Origin: Boswellia sacra
Lineage: Eukaryota; Streptophyta; Magnoliopsida; Sapindales; Burseraceae
Direction of reading: 5' to 3'
Length of the DNA: 64,000 bases
Assembly: GCA_013180625.2 (NCBI GenBank)
Contig: SNVD02002676.1
Coordinates: 38,637-102,636 of the forward strand
The notes below the pieces were generated by a model, which was not told the DNA's origin, ran no database searches, and was given only the letters and a program-made list of their open reading frames with translations. The number at the start of each line of letters is the position of its first letter. Within the stretch, counting starts at the first letter, position 1. A program made the position numbers and the translations under genes. Positions 24,161-35,216 of the stretch are shown here, piece after piece.

Positions 24161-24769
24161 TTTGATACACTAATTGGAATTTTAACAACTGCTCCAATTA
24201 TGCAATCTCCTGATTGGTCCTTGCCTTTTGAATTGATGTGTGATGCAAGTGACTATGCCGTTGGTGCCGTCTTAGGACAAAGAAAAGAAGGTAAGCCTTA
24301 TGTAATATACTATGCTAGTAGGACTTTAAACGATGCACAAATGAATTACACAACAACTGAGAAAGAACTACTTGCAGTAGTATTTGCATTGGACAAATTT
24401 CGATCTTATTTAATTGGCTCTCCAACAATTGTTTACACTGACCATGCAGCTGTGAGATAATTAATGACTAAACAGGATGCAAAACCTAGATTGATACGGT
24501 GGATCTTATTGCTCCAAGAATTCAACATCACAATAAAGGATAAGAAAGGAGCCAAAAATGTCGTTGCAGATCATCTTTCAAGACAAACGACAGAGACATT
24601 AATTAAAACTTCACCTATCAATGATTCTTTTCCTGATGAATTTTTATTTTCCGTTGCTACTGTACCTTGGTTTGCTAACATTATAAATTTTCTTGCGACA
24701 GGGAAAATGCCACCTCATTGGAATGCTCAAGACAAAAGAAAATTTTTAACCGAGGTGAAAAATTTTTAA
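24161..24769 (+). pseudogene. RNase H domain of Athila-like pol (broken)
   Basis: LPFELMCDASDYAVGAVLGQ, TLNDAQMNYTTTEKELLAVV and IVYTDHAAVR mark the RNase H domain, with acidic residues of the active site at CDAS, TEKE and TDHA. Stops in frame interrupt at about 24458 (AVR-stop-LMTKQDAKPR) and 24767 (VKNF-stop-WDDP). The segment IRWILLLQEFNITIKDKKGA to VADHLSRQ is the usual link to integrase. RNase H degrades the RNA strand during reverse transcription. Confidence 0.85.
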
Positions 24770-26006
24770 TGGGATGACCCATATCTTTTCAAATATTGTC
24801 CAGACCAAATAATGAGAAGATGCATACCCGACAATGAGGTAAGTAGTGTCATTAACTTTTGTCATTCCGAAGCATGTGGAGGACATTTTTCATCTAGAAA
24901 AACAGCTGCTAAAATCTTGCAATGCGGATTTTATTGGCCCACCTTATTTAAAGATGCACATGTATTTTGCAAAACTTGTGAAAATTGTCAAAAATTGGGA
25001 TTCATTTCAAAAAGAAACATGATGCCTTTGAATCCCATTCTAATTGTTGAAATCTTTGATTGTTGGGGTATTGATTTTATGGGACCCTTTCCACCGTCAT
25101 TTGCTTTTGTGTACATCCTTGTTGCAGTAGACTATGTTTCCAAATGGGTCGAGGCAATTCCATGTCGAAACAATGATCACAAAACAGTTGTCAAATTCTT
25201 GAAAGAGAATATCTTGAGTAGATTTGGAATTCCTTGGGCCATTATTAGTGATGGGGGTACACATTTTTGTAACAAACCATTTGAAACTTTAATGAAGAAA
25301 TATGGAATAACCCATAAAATTTCTACACCTTATCACCCACAAACAAGTGGACAAGTTGAATTAGCTAATAGGGAGATAAAACAGATCTTAGAAAAAACGG
25401 TTAACCCAAATCAAAAGATTGGTCTTTAAGACTTAATGATGCACTCTGGGCTTACCGAACTGCTTTCAAAACATCATTGGAATGTCTCCTTATAGATTAG
25501 TTTATGGAAAACCTTGTCACTTGCCTGTGGAAATTGAGCATAAAGCTTATTGGGCCATTAAAACATTCAACACAAATTTGAATGATGCTTGCAAGTTACG
25601 TAAACTCCAACTGAGTGAACTTGAAGAAATCAGGAATGAGGCTTATGAAAATTCTAAAATCTACAAAGAAAAAATGAAGGTTTTTCATGACAAATCCATT
25701 GTTAGAAAATCTTTTGAACCTTCACAAAAAGTTCTTTTGTATGATTCAAGATTGCATTTGTTTCCTGGTAAACTTCGGTCTCGTTGGACTGGGCCTTTCA
25801 TTGTTAAAAATGTTTTCCCTCATGGAGCAGTTGAAATTGAGAACCCAAAGAATGGTAATGTTTTTAAAGTTAATGGACAACGGTTAAAACCATTCTTTGA
25901 AAGTTTATTTGACCGAGCCAACGAAGAGTGCCATTGCTTTAATCGATCCTTTTTAAGGATTGATTTTTCCGGTCAAGTGGCGGATACGGTACTCCGTGAC
26001 TATTAA
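24770..26006 (+). pseudogene. Integrase of Athila-like element (broken)
   Basis: The HHCC zinc motif is [10 protein letters not shown] with [11 protein letters not shown]. The catalytic core has [20 protein letters not shown] and [11 protein letters not shown], giving the D, D and E residues. Two frameshifts, near 25420 and 25480, break the [13 protein letters not shown] segment. The C-terminal part continues as [20 protein letters not shown] to [17 protein letters not shown]. Integrase would insert element DNA into the host genome. Confidence 0.9.
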
Positions 26007-26077
26007 AGTCGGTTTTTCAGTTCCCTAAAAATTGTTGCTCACCTTGCATTCATTTTCTTTTCTTTCTTGCATTTCAC

Positions 26078-26626
26078 ATGGACACCATTCTCTCAAATCT
26101 ACACAAACATGTTCCCTCTCTTCCTCCAAATGATTTGCTTAAAATTTACAAAGTTCGCGCAGAAAGACTAATGATGTTGATGCGTAAGGGTATGCCTGTC
26201 GAAGTAAGATGGTTAATTGAAGCCAAGGTTCAATTTTCTTATGAATTTTCAGATAATCTTGTTTCTCACATGCCAGGTATGGGAAAAAGATCTTACGCCA
26301 AAAAGCGAAGAGCGAAAAGGTTACAAGTTTGTCCCAAATGTGCAAGATAGACTTGTAACCAGCGTTGCAGCTCCTTGGGATATTTTTCTAATAATCGAGA
26401 GGATAAACTACAGTTCATCAAGAATGGACTGAGTAAGGAGTCCTTGGATGATATCCGAGTGACTCTTGAGACGCATTCTTGTGGACTCGTGCAGCGTGAA
26501 ATTTTTAACTTGTGGACACAATTCCGAGATGAGCAGGAACGCTATAGTCTTGGGATTCTGACTCAAAACGACCCTGTTTGCCAGTTTATAAGAAAACTGG
26601 ATGGGAAGCATATCCCCAACTCATAG
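26078..26626 (+). pseudogene. Unrecognised accessory ORF with one in-frame stop
   Basis: About 183 codons from ATG at 26078, in a single frame interrupted only by TAG at 26348. It begins MDTILSNLHKHVPSLPPNDL, is basic in the middle (GKRSYAKKRRAKRLQ), and has a CPKC-AR-stop-TCNQRC cluster that looks like a zinc-binding CxxC...CxxxC, cut by the stop. The second half contains KNGLSKESLDDIRVTLETHS and ends GKHIPNS. It lies 70 bp after pol, before the LOG gene. I do not recognise a family. It may be an element-encoded accessory protein or part of an env-position ORF. The stop sits between the two half-motifs, so either it is a simple mutation or the protein is read through. Confidence 0.4.
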
Positions 26627-26887
26627 AAGGTGTTTAAGCCGTTTCTGGACGTAAAACCAGAGGAAGATGTGAGCCACAGTCACAACTACCTGTACATATG
26701 CATGCGTGCCATCATTTTTGAATTTTAATACCTCATAGCTGTCATTTTTGAATTTGTATCTTTTATTTGACTTATGGTGTCTTATTTCATCATCTTTTTT
26801 TGAATTTCTATGCATAATTGTTGAATTTTTCAACAAGCAACCGAGCTACCTATTTGGATGTCATCATTAGCATACCTTTTTACACTC

Positions 26888-26898
26888 CATAAATACCA
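26888..26898 (+). promoter_or_regulatory. TATA-like box upstream of LOG ORF
   Basis: CCATAAATACC lies 47 bp before the ATG at 26945. It is followed by a pyrimidine-rich leader (CTTGTTCTCTTCTTCACAC). If real, the LOG copy may have its own promoter. It could also be transcribed from the LTR. Confidence 0.35.
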
Positions 26899-26944
26899 CA
26901 TCACTTGTTCTCTTCTTCACACATAGTTAGAGAGTTGCATAAAC

Positions 26945-27595
26945 ATGGAGGGAACTTCAAAAGGTCGAATCCAAAAGATATGTGTATTTTGTGGATCTCA
27001 ACCGGGTAAAAGTGAAGAGTTTGTCGAGGCAGCAAATTCTCTTGGTAGACTACTAGCTGAAAGAAATATTCATGTGGTTTATAGGGGAGGTAGCCTCGGG
27101 TTAATGGGTTGTGTGTCAAAAGTTGCACGTGTAGGAGGTAGTCAAGTTTTAGGAGTTATTCCTAAAGCTTTAGCTATAGAAAGCATTGTTGGAAAAACGG
27201 TTGGGAATGAGTTACAAGTCTCCTCTATGCATGAACGCATGGCACATATGCTCATCAATTCAGATGCCTTTATTGCTTTACCAGGTGGCTTTGGTACTTT
27301 TGAAGAAAATTTTCAAATTGCCTCTTGGGCCCAACTGAACCTCCATCAAAAACCCATAAGTTTGTTGAATATTAACAATTTCTTTGATCCTTTAATAAGT
27401 TTTGTTGATGCAGCTGTAGAACAAAATTTTATCCCTCATTGGGCGAGACAGATCCTTGTTTCTGTCACTTCTGCTAGTGAGTTACTTGACAAATTACAAG
27501 TAGTAGAGTACGAACCTGACCCAGCTAGTACTCAAATTAATTGGTCAGGAGGGCAAAACAAAAAGTGCAAATTGGATCTGAATCTCCGTTTGTAA
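26945..27595 (+). CDS. LOG-family cytokinin riboside 5'-monophosphate phosphoribohydrolase-like, intronless, inside retrotransposon
   Basis: An intact 216-codon ORF (ATG 26945, TAA 27593-27595). The family removes ribose 5'-phosphate from cytokinin nucleotides to release active cytokinin in the cytosol. Visible motifs: KICVFCGSQPGKSEEFVEAA at the N-terminus, VVYRGGSLGLMGCVSK, VLGVIPKAL, SSMHERMAHMLINSDAFIAL, PGGFGTFEE (the family's PGGxGTxxE) and KPISLLNINNFFDPLISFVD. Length matches plant LOGs (about 210-230 residues). Two usually conserved positions differ: GGGS is RGGS, and the MHxRKAEM stretch is MHERMAHM, losing the conserved Lys and Glu. Activity is therefore doubtful or altered. Plant LOG genes normally have several introns, so this looks mRNA-derived. 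It is open while surrounding gag-pol is heavily broken. Confidence 0.9.
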   Translation: MEGTSKGRIQKICVFCGSQPGKSEEFVEAANSLGRLLAERNIHVVYRGGSLGLMGCVSKVARVGGSQVLGVIPKALAIESIVGKTVGNELQVSSMHERMAHMLINSDAFIALPGGFGTFEENFQIASWAQLNLHQKPISLLNINNFFDPLISFVDAAVEQNFIPHWARQILVSVTSASELLDKLQVVEYEPDPASTQINWSGGQNKKCKLDLNLRL

Positions 27596-28941
27596 TTTTT
27601 TCTTGTCCTTATTTTATTTTTAGCATTGTTATTTTATGAGTCTTTCAGGTCATCTCTCTTGAATAACAGAAGCTTCAGGTAATGTCTCCTATACTTTATC
27701 TCTCTACATTTAAACATTGAGGACAATGTTTCATTTGGTTGGGGGGGAAGGATAGTAGACATAAGTGTGTCTTGAAATTTTATTTTTTCTTGCAAAAAAA
27801 AAAAAGCGAGTTAGTAATTAGATTCAGAGTGCGGTGTAAGGAGTTCAAATCCTCTTGAGACGCATTCTGGGTCAGGAATGGCAGAGTAAGGAGGACCAGT
27901 TTGAACTCTTGAAACCCATTCTAACCAATTTGTCATTTTATTTTGATTTTGTGAACTCATTTTAGCTAACTTGATATTATTTAGTTTTGATTTTTGAATT
28001 TTATAACAAGGAGATCTTATTCATTTCACTTTGAATTATTCAAATCTATGAACTCTCATAACCTTATCATTTAAATAAAAAAAAAAAATTGTGTGCTTAT
28101 GTACTCATTAAGCAAGTATTCATGAACCTTTCTTCACACACACACACATACCTTGATGCATGATTGTGGGTGGCGAAATGAAATGTTATAATATTTGAGT
28201 TCTTTTGTTTTGTTTAGGATAACAACACAAAAAAAGGGGAAAGTGTTAAAAAAATAAAAAAAGCAAAAAAAAAAGTGAAAAAAAAAAAGAAAAGAAAGGG
28301 GAAGCAATTGTGGATAAGTTTGGTCTCGTAGCCTCCTTAATTTGAGCAATTAAACCCGAGGGGTGCCTCAACACCTAATACCCTAAGACCAACTGGTTTG
28401 GGAGCTATTGGCCCAAAGCTCGCTACATGGATTAAGGAGAAAGCTTAATGGGATTGAACATTGCACTATCCACAAGTTTCTAAGCAAAAATAAAGCATCG
28501 GCAACCCGAGTCATTAAGCTCGCAGGGGTGTCTTAACACCTAATGCTCTAAGGCCAACTGGTCTGGGAGTCATTAGCCTAAGGCTCGTTACATGGGTTAA
28601 AGATGCATTCCTTCAAAAAAAAAAAAAAAGAAGAAAAAATATATAAAATGAATAAAAACCCCCTACCTAAGGTTGTTAGCCTTAACAAATATTAGAACCG
28701 ATATGACTTCTTTCTAATAAGCCTCATAGTCATGTGTCGATTAAGCACAAAAAGAAGGTTTATTGATATCTTGACTGAAGAGTACATGAGTCATTAAAAA
28801 AAAAACGGTTGAGAGTTTGTTTATTTGGATGAAATCAAAGAGAGTGCAATAATGACTACCTTGGATGTAAAATTCTATAAATCACTTTTAAATAATAACG
28901 CTTTAATTGCTAGGGACTAGCAATAAGCTGATTGGGGGGTG
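27596..28941 (+). other. 3' untranslated region of Athila-like element with internal repeats and polypurine tract
   Basis: No ORF of note. AACATTGAGGACAATGTTTC near 27715 is a hairpin-like motif that I know from the 3' regions of Athila/Tat elements. An imperfect repeat of about 80 bp (AACACCTAAT..CTAAGACCAACTGG..) occurs at about 28360 and 28535. A-rich runs are common (28230-28300). The likely polypurine tract is ATTGGGGGGTG at 28931-28941, directly before the 3' LTR. Confidence 0.6.
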
Positions 28942-30312
28942 TGATGAACACTTAAATATGTATGTTTAATAAGAGCTTAGTTCATCATATTACATTAATA
29001 GTGTCATTAAATTCCTCAACTTAAGCATATTTGTAGTCTTTGCATCCTTGGAATTAACTTTCTCTTAATTTTGGTTTTGTTACAGGTTTGGTAAAATGGG
29101 TGTAACTCTCTATTTATATATCAAAATGATGCAAATCTTAATGTTTTTGAAAGCTGATTAAATTATCTACAAGATTGTATTTCAGAAGCATCATCAAATT
29201 CGGGCTCTTAGTGGATGAAAAATGGGCTTGAAGTGAACCCATCTGCAGTTTCAGCCCAACCTGACCATGCCTCAGCATTTTGACCATATCTCTCAGAATA
29301 CGTATTTAAATCGTATGAATCAAGATGTTCTAGAAAGCTGAGAGAAATATCTACGATTTTCATGAGGACATATGATTAAAATTCACAAAAATCAAGGTCA
29401 AAATCGGTGGTCAAAGTTGTTTCACCTAATTACCCCAATTGTCAAAGTTGGTACATCTAATATTTGACAATTATTTCTTTGTAATTTAACAAGTTTGCCC
29501 CTGAATGTATCTATAAATAGAGGTGCCTTGTGACCCATTGGGGCATCTTGGCCTTAGCTGGGATCTTGTATTGTGTATCTCTTATTATTCTCTCTTGTGT
29601 GTTATTAATGAATTTCCCTTTCCTTGCAATTTGTGTTCTTTCTTTTATAATGTCTTTCTAATTTCTCTCTTGCTAAGGTGAAAGGATGAAACCCTTGATA
29701 TGAGAGTAAGGATTCTCTAACCCTTAATATGTGCTTAATAATCATTATCTTATGTTGTTTATATGATTTATATTTATTTTCTTACTCGATCTTGACATCA
29801 CTCATAAAGTGGAGGTCTTGATCCATTGTAGACAATCCTTGGCACATCAAATACTTGGATCCTTTCTAGATGTCGTATGGTTCTTCCTTACCGACACAAA
29901 TCTAGTTAGGAACCTTGATTTGTTGTCGACATATGGAGATTGGCACAATGGATGCTTGAATCCATTTACAAGAAGTGGTATAAATATTGGTAACGAAACA
30001 AATATAATTCATATAACTAAAACGGGTTGTTTATCCTTATTTGAAATATCTAGGGCGGATCCCCTAACCTTAGCTCTCATTATCATTGTGTTAATTTCTC
30101 TTTTGTTATTCTCATTTATTGTGTAAGAACTTGTTCTTTACTCATATTTGTTGATATTATCTTGCCATCCCTTTGAATCATCCACATCATATTTGCTTAC
30201 TTATAGTTTATAACGCTAAAATTCCCTTCCTCGTGGATCGACCCCGGTCTCACCGGGTTTATTACTTCAACACTCCTATACTTGGGAGACAATCCTATTT
30301 TCGGATGTGTCA
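28942..30312 (+). repeat. 3' LTR of Athila-like element
   Basis: 1,371 bp, TG...CA, the same length as the 5' LTR and clearly homologous throughout. The flanking CTTAA (30313-30317) completes the target duplication. Confidence 0.9.
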
Positions 30313-30399
30313 CTTAATCGTGTCGTAATTATGTTAATCATTTAAACATGTTGTAATTGTATGTGTTGTTGACCCAGGTATGGCAACCTAAGAGGGGGA

Positions 30400-33300
30400 C
30401 ACTACAGGAAAAATGACTTTTTGCGACGATATATTTGATCGCAAAAAGTCAAAATTTTGTCGCTATAGGTTTTTGCGACGAAAATAAATTCGTCGCATTC
30501 CAGTCGCAAAATGTGAGTCGCAATGGGTTTTTTTGCGACGAATCTTGAATTCCTCGCAAAAAGTCTTTTTGCGAGGAAATTTTTGTCGCAAAAAGTAGTA
30601 TTTTGCGACAAATATTTTGTCGCAAATAGGATTACGTCATGTTAACTTTTTGCGACAATATAAAATTCCTTGCAAAAAAGCATATTTTGCGAAAAATTTG
30701 TATTTTGTCGCAAAAAAATTTTATACCAAAATCGTATTTAAAACAAATTATTTTCATTGTAAATATCTTTTGCGACTATTTTTTTGTCACTAAATCTGAT
30801 CTTTCGCTACAAACAATTCGTCGCGAAAGACCTAATTTTTTTAACATAATTGATTTTTTTAAGAATTCATAAAATTTATTTTAATTTGTTATAAATTCGA
30901 AAATAAAACAGTAAAATTATGTCATTATGCAACATAATTCTTTGTAAGAATAATTTTATTAAATAATAATAAATTACAAAAATTTAATACAACATTGGAA
31001 CTTTGGTTGTACATGGAAAAATAAAAAAAAATAAAAAAACAATATAACACAACAAATACAAAACTTCATCCTCCACTAAATTTTTTGTTGCTTGATTTTA
31101 TATCAATCTTCAAGTCTTCAAATGTACCCCACCTTCAATTATACCTATTAAAAACAAAAAAGAAGTAAAATATTAATTAGTAATAATAAAGGATATGAGA
31201 GATAAGTGTATACAAAAAAAAAATGTTAAAGAAATAAAGAACTTAAGATTTTTAATTGCATTCCCCCTTCCAAAATACCTATTAAACAAAAAAGTATAAT
31301 ATTAATTGACAATTAAAAAATAAAAATTATATGAATCTTGTAAGTAAATATATTACAACATAAAAGAAAAAATGAGTAAAAATATTTACCTTGATAATAG
31401 TGTTAGGGAAAGAAGAGAAGTAGATAAAAATGAAAATGAAGAGGAAAGTAGAATAGATGAAAGAAAATGAAGTAAAACAAAGAAGTAGGTTGTGTATATA
31501 TAATAAAGGCATTGATTTTTTACGATGAAATTTGGACATTTCGCGACGAAAAATTTGTCGTAAAAGAATTTAAAAAATATGAAATAAATAGGAGCGGGTA
31601 AAAGTCCGCCTAAAATTTTCTTTTTGCGACAAAATTTGTCGTAAAAGAATTTAAAAAATATGAAATAAAAACTTTGTCGCTAAAGGTGTAAAAATTTGAA
31701 ATTTAATAGGCGGAAAAAAGTCCGCCTAAAATTTAGGTTTTGCGACGAATTTGGATTTAAATTTTCCTCGCAAAAGACCCCATTTTGCGAGGAATTTTAA
31801 AGTGGTCGCTAAAAGTCTAAAATGCTAATCTTTAGCGACAAAATGCTAATCTTTTGCGACAAAATTTTTGTCGCTATAAGTCTTAAAAAATATTAAAATT
31901 AAAATCTAAATCTAAAATTAAAAATATTTAAATAAACCATACTTAGACTTGGATAATTATAAGTTTATTTATTCATTAAATTTTCATCCATAATTAAATT
32001 TATATAATATTAGATTGGTACTAAATATTTTGATGACAAATTAATAAATAATATAACAACCATATACAATAGAAATATAAAACATTATATGGTATTTAAT
32101 TATTTTTTATTGAGTATTAAAATGTTAATAAAATAGGTACAAAAGTTCAAGAATTATTTAACAAATGTAAACAATAGTTAGACATTTATACATATGTCAT
32201 AGTTGTTATATGAGGAATTTCAAAAAAAAATTTCTTTAGTGATCAATAAATAATTAATTATTGATATTATAATCATATATGTAACAAAAAGATTCTATTC
32301 ATTTTAGCTATAATTTATTTTAATTATCTATTTCTTTTAAAAACACTAAAAATATGTTTTACAAATTTAAAAAATTAATTTGTGATGGAGATAATTTAAT
32401 TATTAACATATAAACGTATGTCATAATTGTCATATGTATTAAAGTGTTAACAAAATACACACAATTCAACTATCATTAATAAATGCATAATGCTTAAACA
32501 TCTATACATATGACATAATTGTCATGTGCGAGTTATTGAAAATAAGTTTTTAATACTTTAATAAATAAATGATCAAATATTCATATTATAATTATTATGT
32601 AACAAATGCATTTACTTTTAGTGAATATTTTTTTATTATTTATTCATTTTACAAATGCTAACAATTGATATTTAAAATATCTTGACAAATGCAAACTATA
32701 AGTTTGTAATAGTTGTAATTTAATAATTAGATATCTATATATGTCATATTTATTATTATACGAAATTGAAAATAAGCTTTTCTAATTTGATTAGTAAATG
32801 ATTACTTATTCATATTATAATTATATAAAAATGTAACAAAATTAAATTTATTTTCAAGTATAGAATGCATTTAAATTAATTATCCATTTTTTTATAAAAA
32901 TAACAATTATTAAAATATTTTTTACAATTATAAAAAAATATTTTTTTCATATAAGTAATTTAATTATTAGACATATATACATATACATATGTTACAAGTA
33001 TCATATGTATTACGAATTGAAAATTAGTTTTTGCCATTTACCAGTAAATGATTAATTATTCATATAGTAATCAATATGTAACAAATGTATTTATTTTTTG
33101 TTATAGAGTTCATTTTAATTATTTATCTCCCTTAAAATAAACTCTAACAATTGTTTAAAATATCTCAACAATTTACTCAAAGCTATACGATAAAAATTAA
33201 AAGTCTAAGAAAAATATACTGTCCAAATTAATACACTTTATAACAAAAAAATAAAAAACATAATTATAAGCAACATTACATGATTATTAATTGTTTATTT

Positions 33301-33604
33301 AGTTATGTTTATTTGACATATAATTAAACATTGAAAAATAAATTAGATTTTTAGAAGTTGGATTTTTTTTTCAATCTCGTTTTCATCAATCAAAAATTAG
33401 TCATAGTAATAAGTTTATCATAATTGTAATTTAGTAGTTAGACATATATAAATCATACATAAATTAGATTATATATAAATAATTAGCAATAAATTTTATG
33501 CTTGATTATTGGATTATTAACGATTCATATCACACACACACACACACACGCACACGCGCACACACGCGCGCGCGCACACACACGCACACGTGCACACACG
33601 CACG

Positions 33605-33648
<44 letters not shown>

Positions 33649-35216
33649 GTTTATTTTAATTATTTATCTCTTTTACAAATACTAATCTTAATAGTTTTTC
33701 ACATTTAAAAGCATGAATGGAATCACAAAGGATTTTTTTTTAATAAAAATTTATATGAATATCCAAATGACCCTACTATATTTAAAAACTGTCAATTTAT
33801 ATAAAATCAAATTAGATTTTTAATACTTTCTTTATTCTTTTTTTTTTGTCATTTTTTAAACAAAGACTTATATATTAGACGAACCACAAACAAAGAGAAG
33901 AAAGCAAAAGAGGAAAGTTATTAAGTTTTAATTTAAAAAAAATAACTTTTTGCGAGGAATTTTTTCTCGCAGAAGGTCATATTTTGCGAGAAATATATAT
34001 TTTTTGTCGCAAAATGTCCAGTATTGTCAGTATTGTCACGTATTCTAATAAGTTAGACAGGCTTTTCGCGAGAAATTGTTTCTCGCAAAAGGTTGATTTT
34101 TTTGCGAGGAATTTATTGTCGTAAAAGGTAACATTTCGCGACGAATCAAATTTTCGTCATAAAATATCCAATATTGTCACGTGTGCATGGTAAATTAGAA
34201 TAGCTTTTCGCGAGGAATTTTTTGTCGCAAAAAGTCTATTTTTTGCGAGAAAATTTTCCTTACAAAAAGTGACATTTTGCGAGAAAATTTTCCTCGCAAA
34301 AAGTTACATTTTGCGAGGAATCATGTTTTTGTCGCAAAATATCTAGTATTGCCACGTGTGCATAGTAAATTGAAATGGATTTTCGCGAGGAATTTTTTGT
34401 CGCAAAAAATAGACCTTTTGTGACAAAAAATTCCTCGCTAAAGGTCTCATTTTGCGAGGTTAGCGAGGAATCACATTTTTATCGCAAAATATCTATCATT
34501 ACCACATGTGCATGGTAAATTAAAATGGCTTTTCGCGATGAATTTTTTGTCGCAAAAAATAGACATTTTGTGACAAAAAATTCCTCGCGAAAGGTCACAT
34601 TTTGCGAGAAATCACATTTTTGTCGTAAAATGTCCAGTATTGCCACGTGTGCATGGTAAATTAAAATAGCTTTTTGCGAAATTTTTTGTCGCAAAAATTA
34701 ATTTTTTTGCCGCAAAAAATAGATTTCTTGCGAGAAAATTTTTCTCGCAAAAGGTCACATTTTGCGAGGAATTATTTTTTCGTCGCAAAATGTCAAGTAT
34801 TGCCATATATGGATGGTAAATTAGAATAGCTTTTACCGAGGAATTTTTTGTCGCAAAAAGTTTTTTTCGCGAGAAATATAATTTTGTCGCAAAAAATGTT
34901 CATGTTGCTATAAAATTTTTGTCACAAAATCCTATTTTTGTGTAATATGTTTTGCGATGAAAAGTTTGTCGCAATAAGTTTTATCTCGTCACAAAAAATT
35001 CTTCCTTAATTAGTTACTCGAGTTTTTAGTGAGGAAATGTATATTCATCGCTAAAGGTTTTATTTTGTGACGAAAAATTCCTCGCAAAATATCTTTTCTT
35101 TTGAAATGCTAACTTTTGTGATGAAATAATAATTTTGTCGCAAAAGGCTGCTTTTTGCGACGAATTTTATTTCGTTGCAAAAAATTTTGTCGCAAAAAAC
35201 TGTTTTTCTTGTAGTG
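30400..35216. mobile_element. CACTA transposon C, non-autonomous
   Basis: 4,817 bp from CACTACAGGAAAAATGACT to the complement of CACTACAAGAAAAACAGTT, flanked by GGA on both sides (30397-30399 and 35217-35219), the 3-bp duplication of CACTA elements. The second LTR copy (42606 onward) shows the uninterrupted site (AAGAGGGG..TGAATTG). Both ends carry dense subterminal repeats of TTTTGCGACGAAATT / AATTTCGTCGCAAAA, about 30418-30830 and 33945-35200, with a further block near 31500-31880. The middle is very A/T-rich and non-coding. No transposase is visible, so it must be mobilised in trans. Confidence 0.9.
33531..33637. repeat. (CA/CG)n microsatellite within CACTA C
   Basis: About 105 bp of alternating purine-pyrimidine repeats (CACACACGCGCGCACAC type). 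Such sequence can adopt Z-DNA. Confidence 0.9.

Larger units (their letters stand above)
19059..30312 (+). mobile_element. Full-length Athila-like Ty3/gypsy LTR retrotransposon carrying a LOG gene
   Basis: The element is 11,254 bp, flanked by CTTAA on both sides (19054-19058 and 30313-30317). Two 1,371-bp LTRs start TGATGAACAC and end GGATGTGTCA. A tRNA-Asp-type primer binding site follows the 5' LTR and a G-rich polypurine tract precedes the 3' LTR. The gag-protease-RT-RNaseH-integrase order with a DLGASVNLLP protease supports the Athila lineage of plant gypsy elements. By eye the first ~440 bp of the LTRs differ at about 25 sites, so the insertion is not recent. gag-pol has about a dozen stops or frameshifts, so it is not autonomous. 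Between pol and the 3' LTR, where Athila elements carry an env-like ORF, lie an unrecognised ORF and an intact LOG-family gene. Confidence 0.9.

Noticed and set aside
33502..33708. ORF rich in His/Thr/Arg repeats
   Set aside because: Translation of the (CA/CG)n microsatellite inside CACTA C.
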